A stretch of 32,383 bases of DNA from Deltaproteobacteria bacterium (lineage in GTDB: Bacteria > Myxococcota_A > Polyangia > Polyangiales > JADJMO01). The stretch covers positions 1 through 32,383 of the forward strand of contig JACPFM010000219.1 in NCBI GenBank assembly GCA_016182965.1, written 5' to 3'. The notes under the pieces were generated by a model. It saw only the letters and a program-made list of their open reading frames with translations. It made no database searches and was not told where the DNA came from. Positions 7,930 through 15,537 of this stretch are shown here, one piece after another. The number at the start of each line of letters is the position of its first letter. The first letter of the stretch is position 1. Made by a program: the position numbers and the translations under genes.

Positions 7930-8303
7930 CGCGCGACGGTCCGTGCGAGCATCCGCTCGAGATCGGCGAACTCGTGCATTCCGGCGAGCTCGTCACGGCG
8001 CCGGCGGACCGCGCGGCGGGGTACCCACTCGAGCGAGTACAGCGGCGTCTGCTCCCCGAACATCGAAAAGGTGTCCCGGTAGAGCGTCGTCGAGGAAGAC
8101 GTCGACCCATCGTCCACAACGAGCGCAGCTCGAACCTGGACGCCCTCCCACAACGCCAGGGCCTCAAGCAACGCGATCACCGCGCGCGGGCTCGAGGGCC
8201 GCAGCGACAGGTGCGCCTTGAGGACCGTCTCCGTCGGGCCCCGCATCGCCAGGATCCGAATAGTCCGTGGGCCTGGGCACAGGCCGAGCCAGATCGATTC
8301 CAT
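7926..8303 (-). CDS. Small protein of a remnant insertion-sequence operon
   Basis: This 125-residue protein has a strong Shine-Dalgarno sequence (GAGGAG) 4-5 bp before its ATG, and its stop overlaps the start of the helix-turn-helix transposase fragment. I recognise no named domain. The sequence is alpha/beta-like and contains ALALWEGVQVRAALVVDDG and a very basic RRAVRRRRDE near the C-terminus. Upstream, on the same strand, 8318-8458 encodes a protein-like peptide beginning MVKQQDVDPRGHRF in another frame, which may be a decayed first part of the same unit. It is probably an accessory gene of the mobile element; its function is unknown. Confidence 0.5.
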   Translation of the reverse strand: MESIWLGLCPGPRTIRILAMRGPTETVLKAHLSLRPSSPRAVIALLEALALWEGVQVRAALVVDDGSTSSSTTLYRDTFSMFGEQTPLYSLEWVPRRAVRRRRDELAGMHEFADLERMLARTVAR

Positions 8304-8630
8304 CGTGCTCCTCGCGCCGCACCTTCGACGAGGTGGGCGTCGGCACGAGGGTGGACGCTGCCGTCGGCGACGTCAGCAAGCGCCGTCGCAAGCTGCTCCG
8401 GGCTGAAACGATGACCACGCGGATCCACGTCTTGCTGCTTGACCATGGACGCCTCCATGCCGACTTCGTCGTCGGCGTTGGCGTCCGCGGTCTCCTCCGC
8501 TCACCCCGGCCTTGTCGACTTTTCGGGCAGGTTTGTGGCAAACGTGGGGAAAGACGCGGAGTCCCGTTGCCGAGCCGCCCGGTCGAGTTGAGTCGGCGCA
8601 GCGCGCTGGGAATCTCCCACGGAGTAGGGA
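8304..8630. other. Gap between the insertion-sequence remnant and the second HAF gene
   Basis: No intact gene is seen. On the minus strand, about 8318-8458 reads as a plausible peptide fragment (MVKQQDVDPRGHRF onward, then SPEQLATALADVADG) that overlaps the start of the 125-codon gene in another frame. It may be an eroded part of the insertion sequence. The remainder carries the promoter regions of the divergent genes, with no recognisable motif. Confidence 0.4.
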
Positions 8631-9980
8631 ATGGCCCATCGCAGGCGCGGCATGCGCGCTGCACCGCCTTCGAACATGAGGGACGAGATGTGCGGCAGGA
8701 TCACCATCCTCGTCTCGACGCTGATGCTCGGATGCAGCGAGCCATCACCATCGACTCGACGCAACGACCCTGCGGGGGTCACTTCGACGCCGACCTGCTA
8801 CACGTTGGTCCACCGGGCCGGCCCGCGCGCCGCCCTTGCGGTCCTAGACCTAGACGACCACGGCCGCGTACTCATTCAAACGAATGACGCAAACATGTAC
8901 GTCGGTGTGCCGGGCGAGTTCACGCTCCTCCCTCGCCCAACAGGCAGTAGCGTCACAGCCTACGAGCTGCCCGACCCTCTGAACAACCGAGGCGAGGTCA
9001 TCGCTCGGTCGACCACCGACTGGCCGCGGCGTTCGTTCATCTGGCGTGACGGGGCTCCGACGGAGATCCGGGCCCCTGACGGATCGGAGACCCTGGCGGC
9101 GGCTATCAGCGATGAAGGACACGTCGTCGGCCAATGGAGACTCGGCGCGCGAGCATTCCTGTATCGCGGCGGCACCACGATCGATCTGGGCGAGGGTAGC
9201 GCCATCGCTATCAATAGGTCCGATCAGGCCCTGATCTATCAGACGCTCCGCGAGGGCGAATCGAGGCAACCGGAGGCCGCATGGCTCTGGACCGATGGGA
9301 CGCGAATCCCGATCGACGCACCGGCCGGCCGCGGCCTCTCCGTCGGCCGATTTCCTCGATCACGGCACCTGAACGCACGCGGGGAGGTGGCAGGCAACCT
9401 GCTGGTGCTCGAGAGCGGCGGGGAGAACTACCCTTTGAGCGCTTTCATCTGGCGGGCCGGGGTCGCGCTCGAATTGCCGAGCCTCGGCGGCAAGTACGTG
9501 CTTCACCACGAAGACGGTGATTCCGTGACGATCAGCACCGCCGACGCGATCAACCGTCGCGGGGACGTCGTTGGCGCGAGCGCCAACGCGTCTGGCGAGC
9601 TTCGCGCAGTGCTGTGGCGTGACGGAAAGCTGATCGACCTCCAGGCGCCCGTCGGGTCGTTTAGCAGGGCAATCGCCGTCAACGACCGCGGCGAGATCCT
9701 CGTGTCGTGGACCCCGCCCAAACAGGATCCGGTGCGCGAGTCGCGCGCGTTCGTGTGGCGCGAGGGGATCGTCAGCGATCTCGTCGGTTCGCGCGGCGCA
9801 CGCTCACTGCGCCTCAACGAACGCGGCGAGGTCGTGGGACAGCTCGCGGCAAACACGCTGGGCTGGTGGAGGCCCGAGTGTCCGCCGAGCGCCGATGGCG
9901 GGGCAGGTACCCACGACGCGGGGCCGAGCACGGACGCCGAACCACCGCCACCGGCCGAGGAGGGTGAGAGCGAAGAGTAG
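8631..9980 (+). CDS. HAF-repeat lipoprotein
   Basis: This 449-residue protein starts at the ATG with GGAG 6 bp upstream; an alternative ATG at 8688 gives a more compact signal peptide. The lipobox LMLGC puts the lipid Cys at residue 35. At least seven repeats follow, each with A-I-N/S-x-x-G-x-V-V-G and F-I/V/L-W-R-x-G (for example SFIWRDGAPTEIRAPDG and AVLWRDGKLIDLQAPVG), matching the HAF extracellular repeat type and probably forming a beta-propeller. The end is an acidic Pro/Asp/Glu-rich tail with no anchor. It is clearly paralogous to the shorter gene at 6852. It is likely exposed on the outer membrane; ligand and role are unknown. Confidence 0.75.
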   Translation: MAHRRRGMRAAPPSNMRDEMCGRITILVSTLMLGCSEPSPSTRRNDPAGVTSTPTCYTLVHRAGPRAALAVLDLDDHGRVLIQTNDANMYVGVPGEFTLLPRPTGSSVTAYELPDPLNNRGEVIARSTTDWPRRSFIWRDGAPTEIRAPDGSETLAAAISDEGHVVGQWRLGARAFLYRGGTTIDLGEGSAIAINRSDQALIYQTLREGESRQPEAAWLWTDGTRIPIDAPAGRGLSVGRFPRSRHLNARGEVAGNLLVLESGGENYPLSAFIWRAGVALELPSLGGKYVLHHEDGDSVTISTADAINRRGDVVGASANASGELRAVLWRDGKLIDLQAPVGSFSRAIAVNDRGEILVSWTPPKQDPVRESRAFVWREGIVSDLVGSRGARSLRLNERGEVVGQLAANTLGWWRPECPPSADGGAGTHDAGPSTDAEPPPPAEEGESEE

Positions 9981-10086
9981 ACGCGTCCCTTCAGATCTGG
10001 TCTGAGCACTCGGCTACGCCGATCTCCTCTCGTTCAGCGTACGAGCGCACGGGTTCCGCGTCAGCCGTGGAGCTCGGCGGCCGCAA

Positions 10087-10650
10087 TCACAGCGGCGCGC
10101 AGCCGCCGAACGCGAAATACGAGCCGACGCTCGGGTCGCCGCCGATCGTCGAGCACTCGCCGGCGCCTCCTTCGAGCGCGAGCGATGGGCAATCGAGGGT
10201 GCCTCTGAGCTCCCCGGCCGTGTTTGCCTGAACGTTGATCGTGCAGCGCGTGGCCGTCGCTCGATAGGTCCGGCTCGGGAGCGCGACGGTCACCTGCGCA
10301 TCGGTCGACTCCGAGCCGCTGATCGTCCCCGTGAGCGTCACGCCGACGTCGTCGATCGACACGCTCGCGTCGAAGGCGGTCGCGCTCTTGGCGCAACGCA
10401 CGACCGCTCCGTTCTCGCCGTTGGCGACCATCCTCAACCTGCCGTCGGCCGTCCGCGCGGCGGCGAGGTGGCTCTCGCCGGCGTTCGGGCACGACCTGGC
10501 GGCGGTGTCGCGGAAGACGATCTGCGCGCCGCCGGAGGCTTTGCCTGTGGCGCCGCCCTCGGGCGCATCGGTCGCCGCGTCGCCCGGAGCGCTCGTCGTC
10601 GAGGTGCCGCACGAGGTGAGCACGAACGTCACCAGCGCCAGTCGTCGCAT
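10087..10650 (-). CDS. Small lipoprotein of unknown function
   Basis: This 187-residue protein starts at MRRLALVTFVLTSC, which supplies a short basic N-region and a lipobox (VLTSC, lipid Cys14). The frame is open further upstream, but that part has no signal-like features. A Ser/Thr/Asp/Gly-rich linker (about 15-45) leads to a predicted beta-rich domain of about 140 residues with five cysteines (SCPN, RCAK, RCTI, DCPS, ECST) and a final GGCAPL. I recognise no family. It is transcribed convergently with the HAF lipoprotein and divergently from the gene at 11095. Confidence 0.65.
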   Translation of the reverse strand: MRRLALVTFVLTSCGTSTTSAPGDAATDAPEGGATGKASGGAQIVFRDTAARSCPNAGESHLAAARTADGRLRMVANGENGAVVRCAKSATAFDASVSIDDVGVTLTGTISGSESTDAQVTVALPSRTYRATATRCTINVQANTAGELRGTLDCPSLALEGGAGECSTIGGDPSVGSYFAFGGCAPL

Positions 10651-11094
10651 GGCGCACGTTACCGCGGAGCAGGCGGCCGAGGAGAGAGCGGACCGCGCAC
10701 GAGCGTCCGCAGCGGATCCTCGAGGGCGCAGGCGACCTCGACGGTGGATGCAGAACACCAATCGGTGAGCATCAAGCGACGCCGTACGTCGCACCTCGCC
10801 GGTCGGAGACCTGACATTCGCCATTGAGCGCTCAGCCCACGTCGGGCAGGCGCCTTTGCTGACGGCATCTGCCGGCTCTCGCGGAGCCCTCCGCGAGGCC
10901 GCCGCAGGGGAGGTCGAGCCGGCGCGCTTCGACCAAATGTGTCGCTGGTCCCCCCCGCATGCCAGGCGAGCCAGACGAGGCGGCGGTCGGTGCTACGTTC
11001 AGGGCTGCCGTGCCTGCATCGCAGGCCTCGGAGCGGGGAACCTTGCGCGGGTGCGCCGCGCGGCCGTCTTCGGCGGCGAACGAGGAGGGGACGA
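10651..11094. other. Divergent intergenic region between two lipoprotein genes
   Basis: These 444 bp separate two oppositely oriented genes and should hold both promoters. I see no convincing coding frame, RNA gene or repeat. Only the ribosome-binding site of the rightward gene (GAGGAGGGG at about 11082-11090) stands out. Confidence 0.4.
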
Positions 11095-12105
11095 ATGAGG
11101 ACACTCGGGCGTTGCGCCGCCATCTTCATCGCGGCCTCGAGCGTGACCGGCTGCGGGAGCGATCCCGCAGCGCCTGCAGCCGACGCCGGCGTCGACGTGA
11201 CGGAGGTCGGCGACACGGCGCGTCCCGACACCGGCGTCGCCGACACCGGTACGCCCGACACCGGCTCCACGGGCGGCGACCACGGCGGAACGACCGGCAA
11301 GCCGTGCAGCACCAACGACGAATGCGACGTCACGGGCGATGGCGTCAACATGTGCAGCATCGACTGGTACGCGCTCGGATCGCTCTACCCCGATCCGGTC
11401 TGTTTCGGCACCGAGTGCGCGCCGCCGGAGCCCGGCTCGATCGCGGCGTGCGACGACGGCAAGGGCTGGTGCATCGACTACGAGTCGGGGGTCACGCGCT
11501 GCTTCGCCCAGTGCCACTTCGACACCGACCGCGAAACCGCCGCCACCGGCTGCATCGGCAAGAACGCCTGCAACTTCCACGGCTGGACGAAGGACGAGGG
11601 CGGCCCCTGGCGCGGGACGGGCTACTGTTTCGGTGGCTGCACCGCAGACGCCGATTGCCCGAGCGGTCACAAGTGCCAGACCGAGTGGGGTGAATGCGTG
11701 CTGAAGGCGAAGCACTGGGTGGCGACCAAGGCCGTCGGTGAACCGTGCACCTCGGCGGACCGCGGCACCTCCACCAAGCCGCCCACCTGCAGCTGTTGGA
11801 TGTCGATCTCGCTGGGCAAGGGCTACTGCACCGAGTTCTGCAAGGTCGGCGACTCGCCGTCGTCGTGTCCCGACGGCTTCACCTGTGACGCGCTGCTGCC
11901 CGACAGCGAGCCGGCGCCCTTCACCGCCGCCGCGAAGGGGCTCGCGGGCGTGTGCACGAAGAACTGCACCGACGACTCCGAGTGCGTCGCGCTCGGCGCG
12001 TACTGCGAGCGCGGAGCGGGCATGCCGCGCAAGACGTGTCAGTTCGGGAGCCGCCCGGGCGGCCCGGTCGACGCGGGCGTCGGCGACGCGTCGGACAGCG
12101 GGTAG
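11095..12105 (+). CDS. Cysteine-rich lipoprotein with Asp/Thr spacer
   Basis: This 336-residue protein starts at an ATG with a strong purine-rich Shine-Dalgarno sequence (GAGGAGGGG). The lipobox SVTGC places the lipid Cys at residue 20. A repetitive Asp/Thr/Gly/Pro spacer (about 25-65, with repeated DTG units) precedes about 250 residues containing some 28 cysteines. These include C-S-T-N-D-E-C and C-T-A-D-A-D-C motifs that resemble the disulfide-rich repeats of myxobacterial surface proteins. The tail is Gly/Asp-rich. It is probably anchored to the outer membrane; no enzymatic motif is seen. Confidence 0.78.
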   Translation: MRTLGRCAAIFIAASSVTGCGSDPAAPAADAGVDVTEVGDTARPDTGVADTGTPDTGSTGGDHGGTTGKPCSTNDECDVTGDGVNMCSIDWYALGSLYPDPVCFGTECAPPEPGSIAACDDGKGWCIDYESGVTRCFAQCHFDTDRETAATGCIGKNACNFHGWTKDEGGPWRGTGYCFGGCTADADCPSGHKCQTEWGECVLKAKHWVATKAVGEPCTSADRGTSTKPPTCSCWMSISLGKGYCTEFCKVGDSPSSCPDGFTCDALLPDSEPAPFTAAAKGLAGVCTKNCTDDSECVALGAYCERGAGMPRKTCQFGSRPGGPVDAGVGDASDSG

Positions 12106-12251
12106 GGCACGCGCACGGTGATCTCGCGGGGGGTAAGCAGTCCAAGCGTCCCTGGCGGATTCCAGCCGACGAGTCTACATAGGGTTCACACCACGCAGTT
12201 CACGATGGACGGACGACCGACGGGGTCGCGGCGTCTCTCTGGGAGTATCAA

Positions 12252-12521
12252 GTGGGTGGTGGTCAACACGCATTAGAGGAATGGGCGCTCCGATTACACG
12301 AGGCACTGCGCCGCATGGCAACTCAGGACTTGCCGGACGGAGCCGGGGGCGACCTCGCTTGGTTGATCATGCGCTGTGAGAACACCTTCTCGTTGGCCGA
12401 CGACTGGCGCCGCTCATCGCTTGAGCAGCTTGCGCGTGATGTTGCTGCGTTCGATCAGGAGTTCCCGGGTCTCTTGCCGGGCGACATCGTTGGTAGCGAT
12501 GTCCTGCGATGGATTCGCTGA
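12252..12521 (+). CDS. Small hypothetical protein
   Basis: This 89-residue protein starts at GTG with GGGAG about 7 bp upstream; an internal ATG at 12315 is possible. It is probably helical, with a balanced amphipathic composition (EEWALRLHEALRRM, later SSLEQLARDVAAFDQEF) unlike the Arg-rich spurious frames nearby. Local base composition is lower in GC than the Tad genes. I recognise no family. It is convergent with the decayed toxin gene downstream and may be a passenger of the accessory region. Confidence 0.5.
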   Translation: MGGGQHALEEWALRLHEALRRMATQDLPDGAGGDLAWLIMRCENTFSLADDWRRSSLEQLARDVAAFDQEFPGLLPGDIVGSDVLRWIR

Positions 12522-12689
12522 TCGCGACTCGTGTCTCGGGGGGTTGTCACTATTGTATCGTTTGCGCCCTTTCAACTTGCGCCGTGGCAACCGTGATTCG
12601 CCTCCAGAGCGCGCCCTCTCACCCGGGCCTTCGCTAGCGCGTCGACCTGGGCTGGGCGGCGACGCGTCCGCCGCTTCTTGGTGCTCGGC

Positions 12690-13050
12690 GTCCCGAGCAC
12701 GTCGATGGGACTCTTGGTATCGCGACCGCGCTCGCCCGCGAGCGGCCGCTCCCGATGACTCGGTCCGCCGGATCGGAGTGCGCCCACTCGAGCGCGAGGG
12801 CTGCGCAGCCACAGCTTTCGTGTCGACCGGAACCAGCTCCACGACGCCGCCACGCTCGATGCGGCGCACGAGCTCGTCGAGCGAGATCGGCAGCTCGAGC
12901 TTTCCGCGTTTGATCTTGATGCCCAGCTCCCAGATGGAGATGGAGCTCGCGGCTCCTCCTTCGCGCTCCATGCGGTCGATCACCTCCAGCGCGCGCGTTG
13001 TCGGGATCGAGCGCCCACCACAGCAGCGCGTCGGTGTCGAGGACGATCAC
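12690..13050 (-). pseudogene. Decayed PIN-domain toxin (VapC-like)
   Basis: The protein can only be followed by changing frame. It begins with GTG as MIVLDTDALLWWALDPD, the canonical PIN start with the first catalytic Asp. After a GC-repeat slip near 12990 it continues as ISIWELGIKIKRGKLELPIS, holding the conserved Glu. After another shift it reads EWAHSDPADRVI, with the third acidic motif, and the tail falls into yet another frame. This order matches the Sll0205-like PIN ribonucleases. The start overlaps the stop of the antitoxin frame (GTGA), as in working vapBC operons. With at least two and probably three indels, the toxin is inactive as written. The left end is approximate. Confidence 0.75.
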
Positions 13051-13276
13051 CGCTCAGGCCACTCGTCCGTGGTCGGTGCCAGCGGCTCGTCGTGGTAGAC
13101 GACCTTGCCTCGGACGTCGGCGAACAGCGCGGCCGCGGGCACCTTGCGGCGGATGGGGACGATCCGCAGGGTGGGCTCGTTGTTGTCGGTGACGACCAGC
13201 TCTTCGCCCGTCTCCTCTACGCGCCGGAAGTACTCGAGCATCTCGCCTTCAGAGCGCTCTTGGAGACCGTGGCCAT
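13047..13276 (-). pseudogene. Decayed Phd/YefM-type antitoxin
   Basis: The proper start is the ATG at 13276, giving MATVSKSALKA, the DNA-binding N-terminus of Phd-family antitoxins. A missing base near 13242 then shifts the frame. The rest, MLEYFRRVEETGEELVVTDN followed by EPTLRIVPIRR and a toxin-binding tail, lies in the neighbouring frame and runs to the stop that overlaps the toxin start. A protein from the alternative ATG at 13280 would carry an unrelated N-terminus in place of the DNA-binding strand. Autoregulation should be lost. Confidence 0.72.
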
Positions 13277-13280
13277 GCAT

Positions 13281-13532
13281 CCCATCATGACCATGGGCAT
13301 GACCATGGGCAAAGGGAGAGGAGCGACCTCAGCGAATGCGCGGCTCCGCCTCGAGCTCCGCGAGCGGTGCAGGCGAGGGGTCGCGACGAGGTCTGCGGGC
13401 GCGGCGCCCACCGGAGGGCGAGACGCGGCGCTTCGACGGCACGCTATCGATGCCATCGATCTGCGGCATCTTGCGCTGGTTCGGCCCATCCGAGGAACCC
13501 GTCCGTCTACGTCGCCGAGCATCGTGCGCTCT
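13281..13532. other. Gap between the antitoxin remnant and repeat copy B
   Basis: No gene is seen. Right beside the antitoxin start lies a tandem 12-bp duplication, ATGACCATGGGC twice (about 13287-13310). The remainder up to 13532 has no counterpart upstream of repeat copy A and no recognisable feature. Confidence 0.4.
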
Positions 13533-14031
13533 CCGGGCGCAGCCTCGCGCCCGCGAACAATCGTGGACGCGGCAACCCGGCGCCCCGCCTGTCGGGAACG
13601 CCCTGGACGACGATTACCGGGCTCGCAACGCACCGTCGGAGCCACGTCCACGCAGGGCGAGCTCTTGATGCGCCCATGACCCCGGCGGATCGGTCGGCCA
13701 TGCGCTGGTCGAGCCTCCTCCGTGGTGAGAACCCGAAATGCGCTCCGTTCTCGCCCGACCGGAGGCGGGCGTTCCACGATTGGCTCGACCGCCTCGAGGC
13801 GATCGCACGCGGACAGACGAAGGGCGAATACCCCATGTTCCACCGGGCGGGCAGGCTCGATGCCGGCGACCTGGCGCGCGCGATCGGGGTCGCCGAGACT
13901 CTGCTCGGCGCTGGCGGCCATGGTCTCGGGATGGCGCTCGAGGCGCTGCTCACCGTGATCGCGATGTCCGAGGATCCGGCGCTCGTCGGGTTCTGGGAGC
14001 GCATCGCGCCGTCGCGCCACCGGTTCGGGCG
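13533..14031. repeat. Direct repeat copy B, partner at 5364-5868
   Basis: This is the full-context copy of the repeat of about 500 bp. It spans roughly 143 bp of leader and the first 356 bp of the intact gene at 13676. The two copies have the same orientation and bracket about 7.7 kb of lipoprotein, insertion-sequence and toxin-antitoxin sequence. Confidence 0.85.
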
Positions 14032-14809
14032 GAAGGACACGACCGCGAGGACCCGCGCGCGCCTCGCGTGCCTGTGGCTCCGCGCGGCCACCCGGCGCGG
14101 CGATCCATCGGCAGCATCGACGCTGCTGCGCCTGCTCGACACATTCGAGCCCGCCACGTGCGGCGACGAGCTCTTCACGTCCGTGCGCGTGCTGTCGCGG
14201 CACCATTCGTCAGAGACGAGCCGCTTCGTCGAGCTCGCCGAGCGTGTCGCCGTCCATCACGTGGCGTTCGAGGCGCGCTACCTGGCCCGTCGGACGCTCG
14301 CCTTCGCCGGACGCCCCGTCCCGTTCGAGGCTCCGCGCGGATTGTTCCGCTTCGCGCTCGCCCTCGAGCGCTTCAAGTGCGCCATCGAGGTCCCCTCGGA
14401 CGGTCTCCTCTCGGCGTTGCACGTCGGCATCCAGCGCGCGCTGCGCTGGGACGACGACCACCTGTGGTGCTTCTACTTGAACGGCAATTCCAGCGACGGG
14501 CGGTTCGAGTGGATGGTCGACGGCGCGCACGAGGGGCCGCGTCCGCTCGACGTGGAGGAGGACGTCATGCCGCTGACCGACGAGTGGCGGCACGCGTTCG
14601 ACGATCTCGGGCAGGACTACGTGCCGCGCATCGGCGAGCTCGGGCTCCGTCCGTCCGACAAGCTGCTCTATCACTTCGACTTCGGCGCCAATCACCAGAT
14701 CCCCGTGCGGCTCTCGGCGATCGAGGAGTCGCTGCCGAAGGGCACGCGAGCGACGCTTCCGCGCGTGGTCGAGGCGAAAGGGGCGAGGCCCAAGCAGTAC
14801 CGCTTCTGA
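13676..14809 (+). CDS. PRiA4_ORF3-like protein
   Basis: This 377-residue protein starts at ATG 13676 (an alternative ATG is at 13700). The N-terminal 250 residues are helical and unrecognised. The C-terminal part, about residues 315-350, contains SDKLLYHFDFGANHQIPVRL, which matches the Tyr-x-Phe-Asp-Phe-Gly-x-x-His core of the PRiA4_ORF3 domain (plasmid pRiA4b ORF-3, also a passenger protein in IS1096-like elements). The biochemical role of that domain is not established. The first 120 codons are duplicated, broken, at 5511. No ribosome-binding site is obvious, and the leader is part of the duplicated block. Confidence 0.7.
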   Translation: MTPADRSAMRWSSLLRGENPKCAPFSPDRRRAFHDWLDRLEAIARGQTKGEYPMFHRAGRLDAGDLARAIGVAETLLGAGGHGLGMALEALLTVIAMSEDPALVGFWERIAPSRHRFGRKDTTARTRARLACLWLRAATRRGDPSAASTLLRLLDTFEPATCGDELFTSVRVLSRHHSSETSRFVELAERVAVHHVAFEARYLARRTLAFAGRPVPFEAPRGLFRFALALERFKCAIEVPSDGLLSALHVGIQRALRWDDDHLWCFYLNGNSSDGRFEWMVDGAHEGPRPLDVEEDVMPLTDEWRHAFDDLGQDYVPRIGELGLRPSDKLLYHFDFGANHQIPVRLSAIEESLPKGTRATLPRVVEAKGARPKQYRF

Positions 14810-14921
14810 ACCGACCGTCGCCAGAACCGAGGCGCGACTCCTACGATCATCGCCGGAACGCGCGTTCCCGAGCGCGAGGCTACGCAGCCGGCGCCGTCAG
14901 GCTACTCCTCCGGGAGGAAGT

Positions 14922-15158
14922 ATGAGGAAGCTCCCTGAAGGGCACGTCGATCGTTACGACTGGTCGCGAGCCACGCGCGGGCGGCTCGCCAAGCGCGCGT
15001 CCGCCGAGAGCACCAACCTGCGTGCGCTCGACGATGACGTCGCGGAGGCCTTTCCCGATTCGGCGTCCGTCAACGCGGCGCTACGCGCATTGCTCGCCAC
15101 GCAGACGGCGCTCAGCGGCGCCGTCAAGGCCCGCAAGCGATCGCGGCCCGCCGCATGA
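14922..15158 (+). CDS. Small antitoxin-like protein
   Basis: This 78-residue protein has an excellent Shine-Dalgarno sequence (GGGAGGAAG) directly before its ATG. The order RYDWSRATRGRLAKR, then a central LRALDDDVAEAFPD and SVNAALRALLA, then a basic tail, recalls small ribbon-helix-helix-like proteins often found as antitoxins or orphan regulators. No toxin gene lies beside it. The GGGAGG is preceded by CTCCTCC, so the ribosome-binding site could fold into a small hairpin (14909-14918) that masks it. The function is inferred from pattern only. Confidence 0.55.
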   Translation: MRKLPEGHVDRYDWSRATRGRLAKRASAESTNLRALDDDVAEAFPDSASVNAALRALLATQTALSGAVKARKRSRPAA

Positions 15159-15200
15159 GGCTCGGCACCGATGTGCGCGTCCCGCTGGCGCTCGATCGTC

Positions 15201-15260
15201 TGTCACACCGCCGTGACGCCCGCGTCCCGGTGTCACATCGACGTGAAGGGCGGTGTCGCA
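15201..15260. promoter_or_regulatory. Repeated TGTCACA-type motifs upstream of flp copy 2
   Basis: TGTCACA occurs at 15201-15207 and again at 15231-15237, exactly 30 bp apart, and a variant TGTCGCA lies at 15254-15260. They stand about 60-120 bp before the candidate sigma-54 start, where NtrC-type enhancer-binding proteins usually bind. The role as activator sites is inference. Confidence 0.3.
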
Positions 15261-15291
15261 CCTCCCCCTCGTTTTCTCGGATCCAGTGACG

Positions 15292-15307
15292 TGGCACGAT
15301 CCGCGCT
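15292..15307 (+). promoter_or_regulatory. Candidate sigma-54 promoter of Tad block 2
   Basis: TGGCACG-ATCC-GCGCT has a perfect -24 half and the invariant GC of the -12 half (15305-15306) at correct spacing. Transcription would begin near 15318, giving a short leader with GAGG before the ATG at 15330. It parallels the candidate element in front of block 1. Confidence 0.5.
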
Positions 15308-15329
15308 AATACTGCAACGAGGTCCGAGC

Positions 15330-15524
15330 ATGCTGCACCCCAACCCGCTCCGCCGCCGCTTCGTCGCCGACCGTCGAGGCGCGAACCTCGTCGAGTACAT
15401 CATCCTGGTCGGCGTCATCGCGCTGATCGCGATCGCCGGCTTCAAGATCTTCGGCGGCAAGGTCCGCGAGAAGATCGATCAGCAGGCCGGCTCGGTCGGC
15501 GGCATCAACGGCACCGCGAAGTGA
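15330..15524 (+). CDS. flp: Flp type IVc pilin, copy 2
   Basis: This 64-residue Flp prepilin has a basic leader ending DRRG (Gly17), then A-N-L-V-E-Y with Glu(+5) and Tyr(+6), a hydrophobic helix and the tail SVGGINGTAK. The mature protein differs from copy 1 at only a handful of positions (Ile for Met, Gly for Ser, RE for QD and Asp for Glu). About 92% of the last 144 bases are the same, with the final 36 identical. The leader is different and longer. It opens the second Tad block and is followed by a large hairpin that could set its expression apart from the downstream genes. Confidence 0.92.
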   Translation: MLHPNPLRRRFVADRRGANLVEYIILVGVIALIAIAGFKIFGGKVREKIDQQAGSVGGINGTAK

Positions 15525-15537
15525 GTGCGGTGGCCGG

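Noticed and set aside
12414..12983. Intact minus-strand gene of 189 codons containing the PIN middle part
   Set aside because: Only the first about 55 residues look like protein; the rest is Arg-rich noise. Its start lies inside the frameshifted toxin, so it is part of the pseudogene.
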